A DNA stretch of 64,000 nucleotides from positions 434,001 to 498,000 of the forward strand of contig NZ_CP126307.1 of assembly GCF_030144325.1 (NCBI RefSeq). Reading direction: 5' to 3'. The stretch is from Bosea vestrisii. Lineage in GTDB: Bacteria > Pseudomonadota > Alphaproteobacteria > Rhizobiales > Beijerinckiaceae. This document shows, in pieces, positions 19,159 through 28,781 of the stretch (positions within the stretch are counted from its first letter, which is position 1; every line of letters begins with the position of its first letter). Position numbers and translations under genes: made by a program. The notes under the pieces were generated by a model. That model was given only the letters and a program-made list of their open reading frames with translations. It had not been told where the DNA came from and made no database searches.

Positions 19159-20109
19159 TCACGTTGATGGGTGGATCAAGCCCCGGCTCGAGGCCATGAA
19201 CGGCAGCGTCATCTCCGCTGCCCGCGCCTCCGCCAGTATCCAGTCCCGGAACAACCTGAGCTTGCGCTCGCGCTGGCGTTCCGCCGGATAGACCACCCAG
19301 TAGGCCCACTGGTCGCGTATGGCGTGCTCCACCGCGAAGACGAGCCGCCCGGCCGCGATATCGTAGGCGAAGAGTTCGGGCACGGCCATCGCGACGCCGT
19401 GCCCGCGCATCGCGGCCTGGACATTCATCGCCTGCATCTCCAGCGACATCGCCCGGCCGCCCTGCTGAGGCTGGTCGAGGCCGAGATCGGCGAACCAGAC
19501 CTTCCAAGACGTCTCGTCGGGACTGAGCAACGGCGCGCGCAGCAGATCGGCCGCCTCGCGCAGTTGCAACCGTTCGCGCAGTTCGGGGGAACAGAGCGGC
19601 GCATAATGGCAGGCGAACAGCTTCTCCGCCGCGACGCCTGGCCATGAGCCCGGCCCATAGCGCACGGCGAGATCGACAGCCTCGGTGGCGAAATCGACGA
19701 GATGCTGCGAAGTCCTGACGCGCACGGCGAACTGCGGGTTCTCGATCTGGAACTGGGCCAACCGCGGTGACAGCCAGGTGATTGCCATTGTCTGCAGCGA
19801 CGAGATCGTCAGGACCGTCTGGTTTGCCTCGCAGATGTCGCGGAACACCGTCCCGATATCGGCGAGCGCCTTGCCTACCGGCCCTGCGAGCCGTTGGCCG
19901 ATCGCCGTCAACACGACCTGGCGCGGCTGGCGCACGAACAAGGCAGCCCCGACGCGATCCTCCAGCAGCCGGATCTGATAGCTCACGGCAGCCTGGGTCA
20001 TGCCGAGTTCCTCGGCGGCGCGGGTGAAATTCTGGTGGCGCGCCGCAGCCTCGAAGACGCGGACCGCGGCGAGAGGCGGAAGCTTGGGCGGCGGCGAAGG
20101 CGCGGGCAT
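19159..20109 (-). CDS. LysR-family transcriptional regulator (GcvA-like)
   Basis: A 316-residue regulator. The N-terminal winged helix-turn-helix has the GcvA-subfamily pattern LPPLAAVRVFEAAARHQNFTRAAEEL...AVSYQIRLLE, and a periplasmic-binding-like effector domain follows. I place the start at ATG 20109 because homologues begin just before the LPPL motif. A GTG at 20160 is in frame but would overlap the palindromic operator at 20137-20161. The gene is divergent from a DUF1127 gene. LysR proteins usually regulate the divergent gene and themselves, so the DUF1127 gene is the natural target. The effector is unknown. Confidence 0.88.
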   Translation of the reverse strand: MPAPSPPPKLPPLAAVRVFEAAARHQNFTRAAEELGMTQAAVSYQIRLLEDRVGAALFVRQPRQVVLTAIGQRLAGPVGKALADIGTVFRDICEANQTVLTISSLQTMAITWLSPRLAQFQIENPQFAVRVRTSQHLVDFATEAVDLAVRYGPGSWPGVAAEKLFACHYAPLCSPELRERLQLREAADLLRAPLLSPDETSWKVWFADLGLDQPQQGGRAMSLEMQAMNVQAAMRGHGVAMAVPELFAYDIAAGRLVFAVEHAIRDQWAYWVVYPAERQRERKLRLFRDWILAEARAAEMTLPFMASSRGLIHPST

Positions 20110-20136
20110 GCCAAAGCATAAGCTCTCTTTATGGCA

Positions 20137-20161
20137 GGTGACAATCTTCCGCTTTGTCACC
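20137..20161. promoter_or_regulatory. Palindromic operator between LysR and DUF1127 genes
   Basis: Perfect 8-base arms, GGTGACAA (20137-20144) and TTGTCACC (20154-20161), enclose 9 bases. Within it T-N11-A spacings typical of LysR binding sites occur. It lies 28 bases upstream of the LysR ATG and 68 bases upstream of the DUF1127 ATG, the expected place for a LysR regulatory site. Confidence 0.7.
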
Positions 20162-20228
20162 CCGCCCTGTCAGGCCCAGATTCATCTCATCAGCGGGCGC
20201 TGCCGCCTGCCTCTCCGAGGATCGGATC

Positions 20229-20456
20229 ATGACCTGCCTTTCGCAAACGGCGCCGCTCGCCCCACGCAGCGGCGCTTCCCTCCTGCACGGCCTGCTGGCG
20301 CTCTGGCAGCGCCACTCGAGCGCCGCTCCCACGCGTTACCCTCTCGCGACGCTGGACGATCGCGCGCTCCGCGACCTTGGGCTCACACGCGAAGTCCTGG
20401 AGCCACCGCACCGCAGCATCCGCGCCGGGCTATGGCTCGATCGCATTCCCGGATGA
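20229..20456 (+). CDS. DUF1127 (YjiS-like) small protein
   Basis: A 75-residue protein read from ATG 20229, which has a GAGG site 9 bases upstream. The C-terminal half holds the DUF1127 signature LATLDDRALRDLGLTREVL. Small arginine-rich DUF1127 proteins are abundant in alphaproteobacteria; some bind RNA and influence phosphate, carbon or small-RNA regulation. The N-terminal part here is longer than in minimal 45-50-residue members. It faces the LysR gene across a palindromic operator, which suggests specific induction. Confidence 0.8.
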   Translation: MTCLSQTAPLAPRSGASLLHGLLALWQRHSSAAPTRYPLATLDDRALRDLGLTREVLEPPHRSIRAGLWLDRIPG

Positions 20457-20550
20457 GGCCCGCGGCGGTTCCGCCGCAAAAGCGGTTTCCACTTTAGCGG
20501 AACATGCTCTAGACGACGGCGGGACGACAAAGATCAGATCGCAAGCCGCC

Positions 20551-21801
20551 ATGACCACCTTCAAATCGGACTTCCTGCGTGCGCTCGACGAGCGCGGCCT
20601 CATCCATCAGGTCTCCAACCCGGAGGAGCTGGACACGCTCTGCCGACAGGGGCCACAGACCGCCTATGTCGGCTATGACGCGACCGCAACCAGCCTGCAC
20701 ATCGGCAACCTGATCTCGGTCACCATGCTCTACTGGTTCCAGGAGACCGGGCATCGGCCGATCACGCTGATGGGTGGCGGCACCTCGATGGTCGGCGACC
20801 CGTCCTTCCGCGACGACCAGCGCAAGCTGCTCTCGATCGAGGAGATCAACGCCAATATCGAGAGCATCAAGAAGGTCTATTCGCGCATCCTGCGCTATGG
20901 CGACGGCCCGACCGATGCGTTGATGGTGAACAACGCCGACTGGCTGCTCAAGCTCAACTATGTCGAGTTCCTGCGCGAGGTCGGCCGGCATTTCTCGGTC
21001 AACCGGATGCTATCCTTCGACTCGGTGAAGCTGCGGCTCGATCGCGAGCAGTCGCTGTCCTTCCTCGAGTTCAACTACATGATCATGCAGGGCTACGACT
21101 TCGTCGAGCTCAACCGCCGCTATGGTTGCCGCCTGCAGATGGGCGGCTCCGATCAGTGGGGCAACATCATCAACGGCGTCGACCTCGCGCACCGCATGGA
21201 CGGGAAGCAGCTCTTCGCGCTGACGACGCCGCTGCTGACGACGTCATCCGGCGCCAAGATGGGCAAGACTGCCAGCGGCGCCGTCTGGCTCAACGGCGAT
21301 CTCTTCAGCCCCTATGAGTTCTGGCAGTATTTCCGCAACACCGAGGATGCCGATGTCGGCCGTTTCCTCAAGGTGTTCACCCGCCTGCCGCTGGCCGAGA
21401 TCGCCAAGCTCGCGGCGCTCGGCGGCTCGGAGGCCAACGAGGCTAAGAAGGTGCTGGCCACTGAGGCGACGGCGCTGCTGCATGGCCGTGAGGCGGCCGA
21501 GGCCGCAGCCGAGACCGCCCGCAAGACCTTCGAGGAAGGTACGACAGCGCACGATCTGCCGAGCGTCGAGGTGCCGGCAGTCGAGCTCAAGGCCGGGGTC
21601 GGCGTGCTCAATGCCTTCGTCACCGCCGGTCTCGTGCCATCGACCGGCGAGGCCCGCAGGCAGATCAAGGCCGGCGGCCTGCGCGTCAACGATGCTCAGG
21701 TCAGCGATGAGCGCGCAACACTGTCGCCGGCCGATCTGGTCGACGGCGCCGTCAAGCTCTCCTTTGGCAAGAAGAAGCACGTCCTGTTGCGGCCGGTCTG
21801 A
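20551..21801 (+). CDS. tyrS: Tyrosyl-tRNA synthetase
   Basis: A 416-residue class I aminoacyl-tRNA synthetase that charges tRNA-Tyr. I read it from ATG 20551 (MTTFKSDFL); a longer frame to 20377 overlaps the DUF1127 gene and has no family character. The HIGH-like motif is SLHIGNL and the substrate loop is GGSDQWGNI. The KMSKS-like loop is GAKMGKT, where Met-Gly-Lys matches the bacterial TyrRS form. An S4 RNA-binding domain lies at the C-terminus (about 350-416: STGEARRQIKAGGLRVN). The length is normal. The ribosome site is weak. Confidence 0.97.
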   Translation: MTTFKSDFLRALDERGLIHQVSNPEELDTLCRQGPQTAYVGYDATATSLHIGNLISVTMLYWFQETGHRPITLMGGGTSMVGDPSFRDDQRKLLSIEEINANIESIKKVYSRILRYGDGPTDALMVNNADWLLKLNYVEFLREVGRHFSVNRMLSFDSVKLRLDREQSLSFLEFNYMIMQGYDFVELNRRYGCRLQMGGSDQWGNIINGVDLAHRMDGKQLFALTTPLLTTSSGAKMGKTASGAVWLNGDLFSPYEFWQYFRNTEDADVGRFLKVFTRLPLAEIAKLAALGGSEANEAKKVLATEATALLHGREAAEAAAETARKTFEEGTTAHDLPSVEVPAVELKAGVGVLNAFVTAGLVPSTGEARRQIKAGGLRVNDAQVSDERATLSPADLVDGAVKLSFGKKKHVLLRPV

Positions 21802-21871
21802 CGGCCGCGATCGCCAGCAAGAGATGGTTTGAGCGCTCAGCTTGCACACCGCGAGCGGAGCGCATTTGGAT

Positions 21872-24800
21872 TTAGCGCTCTGCGGCACCCGGCGCGGGCA
21901 ATCTGGCACCGGGGCGAGTCTGCTCCAGCGGGCCACCGCCAAGCGGGTCGACGAAGCGGCGCAGAATGCCGGGAGCGATCGCCGAGAGCGGGTTCACCGT
22001 CATCGTCGGCTGGCTGGCCGAACCCGAGACCCGGAAATTCACCGCGAACAGGCCGCCATACTGCCCGCCGCCGAGGATCATGCCGACCACCGGCACCTGC
22101 GCGAAAGCGTTGTTGAACGCATAGCCCGGCACGAAGGTGCCACCGATGTCGACGCGGTCGCGGCCATAATCGACGCTGCCCTGGATAGTGAAGCCGACTT
22201 CGCGGCCCCACAGCACCGCGTCGCTGACGTCGATCCGGCTGGCGCTGCGCACGAACTCGGCCTTCAGCTTGGTGAAGGCGACATCGCTCGCATCGATGCG
22301 CGGAGCCGGCGCTCCGGTACTGTCGAGCGCATTCGGCGCCTGGGAGCCCGGTGGGCCGACGACGCGGCGCAAGGCCGGCTCGTCTCGCACGGTGAAATTG
22401 CGCAGGAGCAGCTCGCCAGGCTGGCGCCCTTCGCCGGCCCCGAGCTGCAGGATCAGGTCGCCACCATAGGCGCGGCGATAGAGGTCGAGGAAGCGCAGGG
22501 TCGCCCCGCCGTTTTCCGACTGCATGACCAACTGGCCGGCGCTCTCGCCCTGCCTCGCTTGCTTGATCGAGAGATCGGCCTTGCCGATGCGGCCCTGATA
22601 GGCGACCGAGCGAATGGCCCCGTTCCGGCGCGAGAGCTTGAGTTGGGAATTGCCGAGCGCTTCATTGTTGAAGCCGGTCATGATCGGCACCTCGAGATCT
22701 AGATCGAAGTCGGGGCCCGACGCGGCGCTCTGGCCACCCCGCGCGCCGCGCGTCGGAGCTGCTGGCGCATCGAACAGATCGCGAATGAATGGGCGGGCAT
22801 CGAGCACCTGCCCGCGCACCGAGAGCTTGGTCACGCCGCCGTCGCGGCCAATCTCGACCTTGGTCAGGCTGTCGCCGGGCGACAGGCGCAGTTGCGAGAA
22901 GCTGGCGCTCTCGAACGTGTTCTGCTTGGTCAGCGAGATACGCCCCTTGGCCAGCAGCGGCGCGCTCTCGATCGTCAGGTCTTCGAGATCCGGGCCATCG
23001 TCGTCGACGACATAGGTGAAAGCCGCCTTGCCGGCCCGGCCCGCAGGCTTGCTCACGCCTGGTACGCCTGAATCGATCGCGGCCTTGGTCAAGTCGACCT
23101 CGACCCGCGGCGGCGCCTCCGGGCTCTTGCCCAGCGGCTTGATCACCTTGATCTGCACCGGTCCGCTGATGCCGGTCTCGGGGCCAAAGCCTCGCCGCTT
23201 GAGTGCGGCGTTGTCGAGCGCGAGCGAGACGGTCGCCTCGCCCTGCCCCTTGGCGTTCTGCTTGAGCTCGATCGGCGCCTTGTCGCCGCCGACCTTGCCG
23301 TCGCCCTTGATTGAGAGCTGACCGCGATCATAGGTCAGCGCCAGATTGGCGCCTTCAAGCTTCTCGCCGCCGAGCAGATTGTCGGAGGCGACATTGGACA
23401 GGGCGCCGCTGCTGCGGATCACGACGTCGGGGAACTGCAGGTCGTTGACGAGCGGCAAGGAGAGCTGGCTGGTCAGATCGACAGCACCTCGCAGCGCCCC
23501 CCGGCTCGATCTTGAGCGGCGAGAACTCGCGCAGGGATGGGAAGTTGAGGAGAGCGACCAGCGCATCGGCGGAGCCCGTCGACTTGAAGCTCATCTGGGC
23601 CTGCGGCCGGGACGCCCAAGTGTCGGACATCGCGAAGGTACCTTCGCTCAATGTCAGCTTGCGACCGTCGCCGAGCTCGGCCGTGGCTTGCGGAATGACG
23701 AGGTCGACAGTGCGGCCGGTCGTAGAGCCCACGACGCGCGCATCGGTGAGGAGCGGCAGGCCCGGATTGGGCAGGAAGCTGACCTGCGAGGCCTTCAGCT
23801 TCACGGCAACGGCGTCATTGTCCATGCCCTTGCCGCTCGCGAGCCGCATGTTCGCTTCCGGCGACATCGTCACCTTGACGTCGATCTCTTCGACCCGGCC
23901 GCTCTGCACCATCGCCACGAGCGCGCCGTGCAGGTCCGGCGAGGTCACCGCGGGCCAGATCGCAAGCGCGGTCCGCATATCGGTGTCGACCGCCCTGATC
24001 TGGAACTGATGCGAATTCTGGTCGTCGCGCCGGCGCGCGATGCCGGAGCCTTCGGCGTTGATCAGTGGCCCCTTGATCGAAAGCTGCTCGAGCCGGATCT
24101 CGCCCGCGCCAGCATCGACATCGACCTGCGTTCGCAGCGCCGAGATCGCGACGGCCGCGTCCTTGCCGATGCCGGCGACCTGCCCGGCTCCATCCAGGGC
24201 CAGCCGCCAGATGCCACCCTCGTTCCGCGCCTGACCGCTGCCGGCAAGCTTCGTCTCACCGGCCTGGATTTCCGCGGTTGCGATCCGAACCGTCTTGAGG
24301 CCGTCCTCGCTGGTGAAATCGAGCTTCGCCCCCTGGACCTGGATCGGGTCTAGCCCGGCATTATTGACCTTGACCACGCCCGGAGCGACGGACAGCCCCG
24401 CCGCGATCCTGCGCTCGCCGTTCCCCGTCTGGGTCAGTGAGATTTTGCCGCTGAGCGCCAGGCCATCGAGCGCCACGGTGGCGTTGCCGAAGGCGAGCGC
24501 CACCGCCTCGGCCGGCTCGAAACGTTGAATATCGACTGTGGCGGTGCGCGTACCGTCAGGAGCGCTCGACAGATCGATGGCCAGCTCCTTCCAGCGCGGA
24601 CCAATCCGCCCCTTCATCGACAGACGGGCCTGCCCGTCGCCGAACCGCTCCAATCTGATATCGACGTCCTCCAGGCCGGATCGTTGCCGCCCGGCCGGAT
24701 CGATCAGCGTGACTCGAGCCCCGCCAATGCCGGCGACTTCGAGCGAGCCGAGCAGACCCTCGTTCGAGGCCAGCGCACCGATCGCATTCATGGCACCGGC

Positions 24801-25535
24801 GAAGGCGTCCCAATCGACCGGATCGCCGGCCACGGGCGTCTTCGATGCCTGCTCCGGCTGGGCATCCTGCTCGAGCAGCAGCGAGCCATCCTGCCTGACG
24901 CCGAGCCGGATGTTGACGCCGCGCAGGTCGAGCGAGACCAGGCGGATATTGCCGCGGAGCAGCGCCATCGCGTCGTAACCGAGGACCGCCTCCGGCGCCC
25001 GGAACGAAGCCCCGCCGGCATGCCGGAACGAGACCTCGCGAACCCGCAAGCGCGAACGACCGTCGACACGATCGAGCTCGGCCTGCTCGGCCGTGACCGT
25101 CCAGTTCGGCCCGAGCCGCTCCTCGATGGCCGTGGAGATGCGGCCCTCCAGCCCTGAAAGGGGGATGAAGCCGCTGACCAGCAAGGCGGCCGAGACAAAA
25201 CCGAGGGTCACCACCGCGACGCACACCGCCACTGCAATGGTGACGATGCCGCGCCAGGCGCGTTTCGCCACGGCGGCCACCTCCTGGCATTCCGCCGCGG
25301 GGGTCGCGCCAGGTGCGGAAGTCGCGCTGATCTTGCTGTTCTCGGTCAAGATGGTGACGATGCCGCGCCAGGCGCGTTTCGCCACGGCGGCCACCTCCTG
25401 GCATTCCGCCGCGGGGGTCGCGCCAGGTGCGGAAGTCGCGCTGATCTTGCTGTTCTCGGTCAAACGGAAACGCTTCTTGTCTTGCTGCTCGAATCGTGCG
25501 GATCGATGTAACGGCTCCGGCAGCCGGGCCGCCAT
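21872..25535 (-). CDS. AsmA/YhdP-like (DUF3971) large envelope protein, one frameshift
   Basis: The two overlapping frames (25535 to about 23500, then to 21872) make one protein of about 1220 residues. The break is a G6 run (plus-strand C6, 23497-23502). With five Gs the text reads straight through from EFSPLKIEPG to ALRGAVDLTSQ. The span is one base longer than whole codons, fitting one inserted base. The start is ATG 25535 with a GAGG site. The N-terminus contains a membrane span (about 110-135 in this copy) after a duplicated 38-residue segment. The remainder is beta-rich repeats, ending in an AsmA-like C-terminal region (GGTFVPGYAFNNAFAQVPVVG). Relatives (YhdP, TamB, AsmA) bridge the periplasm and move phospholipids to the outer membrane. 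The family is confident; the specific role is inferred. Confidence 0.85.
25237..25464. repeat. In-frame 114-bp tandem duplication in the AsmA-like gene
   Basis: Bases 25237-25350 and 25351-25464 are identical over 113 of 114 positions, only the last base differing. The unit is 38 codons, so the protein repeats the segment starting LTENSKISATS and ending AWRGIVTI exactly twice before its membrane span. Near-perfect identity means a very recent duplication or an assembly artefact. Confidence 0.95.
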
Positions 25536-25687
25536 GCTGTCCTCATGATGCGCCTGATCCGGGGAGCGGTACAGCAACGGCAAGCTAGCTGATTCGTTCC
25601 CGGCGGTTCTGGTTAGTGGTCTGAGCCGGGTTGTTTCTGGCGGCTTGCCCGGCCGTTGCACGTGATCGAGACCAAAGGAAGGCGAAG

Positions 25688-26152
25688 ATGGCGTTGGACG
25701 AAGGCATTGCGGCCCCAGACTTCACCTTGCCGACGGATGGCGGCGGAACCCTGACGCTCTCCAGCCTGCGTGGCGGCACGGTCGCGCTCTACGCCTACCC
25801 GCAGGACGACACGCAAAGCTGCACCAATGAGGCCCTCTCCTTCGACGCACTGCGCGAGGAATTCGCCGCCGCGGGCGCGACCGTGATCGGCATCTCGCCG
25901 GATTCGGTGAAGCGCCACGACAAGTTCAAACAGAAATACGGGCTGCGACTCACTCTCGTTTCGGACGAGGAGCGGGCAGCGATCGAAGCTTATGGCCTCT
26001 GGGTCCAGAAGCAGATGTATGGACGTCAGTATATGGGTGTCGAGCGCAGCACCTTCCTGATCGATGCGACGGGCAACATCGCTCGCGTCTGGGCCAAGGT
26101 CCGGGTCAAGGGCCATGCCGAGGAGGTGCTCGCCGCTGCCCGGGCGCTCTGA
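25688..26152 (+). CDS. Peroxiredoxin, BCP/PrxQ-type, single cysteine
   Basis: A 154-residue thioredoxin-fold peroxidase. It is read from ATG 25688 (MALDEGIAAPDF) with an upstream GAAGG site; a longer frame to 25631 is unsupported. The peroxidatic cysteine is Cys45 in the DTQSCTNEA loop, a variant of the usual TPGCT. The sequence contains no second cysteine, so the common PrxQ resolving cysteine five residues later (here Leu50) is absent. It should use an external thiol to recycle. It detoxifies peroxides in the cytosol. It is divergent from the AsmA-like gene across 152 bases in which no clear promoter was assigned. Confidence 0.9.
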   Translation: MALDEGIAAPDFTLPTDGGGTLTLSSLRGGTVALYAYPQDDTQSCTNEALSFDALREEFAAAGATVIGISPDSVKRHDKFKQKYGLRLTLVSDEERAAIEAYGLWVQKQMYGRQYMGVERSTFLIDATGNIARVWAKVRVKGHAEEVLAAARAL

Positions 26153-26253
26153 CGCTTATGAGGCCGAAACCCTGCGAAATCGGCCACGGTTTGCGATTGA
26201 TTAACCCTAACGGGGTCTAATCGAACCATCGCAGCGTTAACTCGGTTTTGCGT

Positions 26254-27579
26254 ATGATTCCCTCGGATTCTCGTGCCCAAGCTCCCGGCCCCGCACTTCC
26301 CGTGACGGGTGTCCTGTCCCGCCGCAACTTCACGATCAGCCGCTCCACCGCATTGTTCGGCCTGAGCCTGCTGGCGCTGACCACCGCTTGGAGCGGTGCG
26401 ACGAGCTGGTACATCCTGCGCAAGGACGATCTCGCCGCGCGGCTGATCAGCCGTGAAACCTCGCGCCAATACGCCTATGAGGACCGGATCGCGGTGTTGC
26501 GTGCCGATGTCGACCGGCTCGCCAGCCGTGCCTTGCTTGATCAGGACGGGGTCGAGGCCCGTGTCGGCGAGATCGCCACGCGCCAGGCCGAACTCGAATC
26601 GCGGCAGTCCCTGGTCAACGCCGTCGCCGAGAGCCTGCAATCGGCCGGCATCGGGGTGTCGCAAGCGGCGAAGAACCCGCTTCGCCAGCGCATGATCAAG
26701 CCCGAGGAGCCGATCCGTGCCTCCGGCGTCACCAGCTTCGCGCCTTTCGCATCCGGCAAGCCGACACCGGCTCCGGAGACCTTGCCGTTGCGCGGCGCCG
26801 ACGACCGCCCTGCCCCCTGGCAATCGGGCGAGGCCGAGGAGCCGGTGCCGCCGGCCAAGCGTGTCGCCGGAGCGCTGATCCAGCTCGATCAATCGATCGA
26901 GCGCAGCTCGGCCGCCCAGCTTGCAGCCCTGCGCGACATCGACCAGACCCTCGGCGAGACCCAGAAGACGCTGCGCGGCGCGCTCGCGGAAACCAGGCTC
27001 GACACCGACAAGCTCGCGGCCGCGAACTCCGTCACAAAGGGCGTCGGCGGGCCGCTCGTTCCCCTCAACATCGACCCTGCGGCGGGTCCCTTCGAGGCTA
27101 CGCTAAGCTCGTTGCAGCCGCGCATAGCGGCTGTGTTTGGCTTGCGCGGCCTCGTCGAGCGGTTGCCGCTGAACAGGCCGCTCGACGGAGAACTCGAGCT
27201 GAGCTCCAACTATGGCTACCGCGCCGACCCCTTTACGCGTGGGGCCGCCCTGCACACCGGGATGGATCTGCGTGCCGAGCACGGCGCGCCGGTGCGCGCC
27301 ACCGGCCCGGGAAAAGTCGTGACCGCCGAATATTCGGGTGGCTACGGCAACATGGTCGAGATCGAGCACGCGAACGGCCTCACCACACGCTACGCTCATA
27401 TGTCGGCGATCCTGGTCAGCCTGGGCCAGACGGTGACCAGCGGGACCCTCATCGGCCGCGTCGGCTCGACCGGCCGCTCGACCGGGCCGCATCTGCACTA
27501 CGAAACCCGCCTCGACGGCGATCCTATCGATCCGAACCGTTTCCTGCGGGCCGGCAACAAGCTCGCCGGGCGGGTTTGA
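26254..27579 (+). CDS. Membrane-anchored M23-family peptidase (LytM type)
   Basis: A 441-residue protein from ATG 26254; a TTG at 26248 is in frame but less likely. One membrane span lies at about 31-53, followed by a coiled-coil-prone region (about 60-150), a Pro-rich linker and a second helical stretch (about 205-260). The C-terminal M23 domain has zinc ligands in ALHTGMDL and GPHLHYE, and the conserved RYAHMS. All expected metal and catalytic residues are visible, so it may be an active D,D-endopeptidase rather than an EnvC-like activator. The coiled coil plus LytM layout resembles cell-division amidase activators too. A strong terminator follows. Confidence 0.9.
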   Translation: MIPSDSRAQAPGPALPVTGVLSRRNFTISRSTALFGLSLLALTTAWSGATSWYILRKDDLAARLISRETSRQYAYEDRIAVLRADVDRLASRALLDQDGVEARVGEIATRQAELESRQSLVNAVAESLQSAGIGVSQAAKNPLRQRMIKPEEPIRASGVTSFAPFASGKPTPAPETLPLRGADDRPAPWQSGEAEEPVPPAKRVAGALIQLDQSIERSSAAQLAALRDIDQTLGETQKTLRGALAETRLDTDKLAAANSVTKGVGGPLVPLNIDPAAGPFEATLSSLQPRIAAVFGLRGLVERLPLNRPLDGELELSSNYGYRADPFTRGAALHTGMDLRAEHGAPVRATGPGKVVTAEYSGGYGNMVEIEHANGLTTRYAHMSAILVSLGQTVTSGTLIGRVGSTGRSTGPHLHYETRLDGDPIDPNRFLRAGNKLAGRV

Positions 27580-27619
27580 GGCCTGCGCCTTCAGGCGCTC
27601 CAGTGGCCACGACAGCTTC

Positions 27620-27657
27620 ACAGATCGCTGTAATATTCACGCACAGCGATCTGTTTT
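27620..27657 (+). terminator. Intrinsic terminator after the M23 peptidase gene
   Basis: A perfect 12-base stem, ACAGATCGCTGT (27620-27631) and ACAGCGATCTGT (27643-27654), with an 11-base loop and a TTTT tract at 27654-27657. It lies 41 bases after the stop codon and ahead of a convergent gene. Confidence 0.9.
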
Positions 27658-27671
27658 GATTCGATAATCAA

Positions 27672-28781
27672 TCAGCGCAAGGCTTCGGCAATAGCGGCGG
27701 CTGCCACCTGATGGCCATACTCGTTCCAGTGAGCATCGGCCTGGAACTCGAAGCGTTTGCCGGCCTTGGCCCATTCGGCGGCGAAAACCGGATGCAGGTC
27801 AAGGAAGGCGATACCGTGCTTGCCGGCCATCTCGGCGGCGATCCGGTTGAGCTTCAGCGCCGGGCTGTCGGCCCGGCCGGCATAGATCGCCTCGCGATCG
27901 CCATCCATGACGAGTTGGAGCTTTGCCCCGATCGTGTCGGCGCGCGCCTTCAGCCGGCTGAACAGGTAATCCGTGGCGACGCGGATATCGGCCTCCTGCG
28001 CGAGCACACTCGCCACGTCGATATTGGCGGCATAGCCGCCCTCGCCCGCGGCCCTGGCGGGCCCGAGGATCGCGTCGACCAGCGCCTGTGGCCTGACCTG
28101 CCAGCGATAGAGCAGGAAGCGCGCCGTCGCGCTCTGGCGAACGAATTCGAGCCAACCGGCACGCCAGGGCTCGGGTGCGACCTCACCGACGACCTTGCCG
28201 CCTTCGATTTTCAGCTTGAGGAAGCTCGAGGTGTAGCGCCCCGGCTTGAAGACGAAGCTCTCGTCGAAGTCGTTGTGGACCAGGTTGACCACGATCCGGT
28301 CGGGCCGCCGCTGCACGACTTCGCGCTCGATCATCTGCAGATACTGGCTGAGCGGAGCGCCGGCGACCCCGAAGCGCTGAATCTCGACCGGCCCCACGGC
28401 AGCAAGCTTGGCGCCAACCGCTTCGGCAAAGCTCTTGTCGAGCGGCACCTGCAGCGCCTCGACGAAGCTGTCGCCGACGAAGGCGATGCGGGCGACACCG
28501 GGTTTGCGCTCGACCGGATAATCCGGCAGCGGCGAGTTCCAGCCCTGCGCGTTGATCTTGAACGGTGCGGCGATCTCGTCGCGCACGCGCCAGACGCCGC
28601 TCTGTCCCGGCTGGTAGCGCACGACTTCGTTGACGAAGACGTTGCGCGGCACGTCGCTCGCCGGCAGCACGAAGCGGAACAGCACCAGCTCGCAGAACAG
28701 CAGGAAGACGACGATGCTGCCGACCGAGACCGCGAGATTGATCAGGATCTCGCGGCCGCGGGAGCGTTTGGCCTCGCTCAA
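27672..28781 (-). CDS. SGNH/GDSL-like hydrolase with N-terminal membrane anchor
   Basis: A 369-residue protein with one membrane helix at about 13-38, so the enzyme domain should be periplasmic. Block I is AFVGDSFVEA (Ser105), an Asn occurs in LVHNDFDE (about 170), and a C-terminal DAHWNEYGH block (near 345) supplies the Asp and His. These residues form an SGNH-hydrolase-type triad, as in enzymes that add or remove acetyl groups on cell-surface polysaccharides. The gene starts inside the prfB stop (ATGA), an unusual partner for prfB. The fold is inferred from motifs; the substrate is unknown. Confidence 0.8.
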   Translation of the reverse strand: MSEAKRSRGREILINLAVSVGSIVVFLLFCELVLFRFVLPASDVPRNVFVNEVVRYQPGQSGVWRVRDEIAAPFKINAQGWNSPLPDYPVERKPGVARIAFVGDSFVEALQVPLDKSFAEAVGAKLAAVGPVEIQRFGVAGAPLSQYLQMIEREVVQRRPDRIVVNLVHNDFDESFVFKPGRYTSSFLKLKIEGGKVVGEVAPEPWRAGWLEFVRQSATARFLLYRWQVRPQALVDAILGPARAAGEGGYAANIDVASVLAQEADIRVATDYLFSRLKARADTIGAKLQLVMDGDREAIYAGRADSPALKLNRIAAEMAGKHGIAFLDLHPVFAAEWAKAGKRFEFQADAHWNEYGHQVAAAAIAEALR

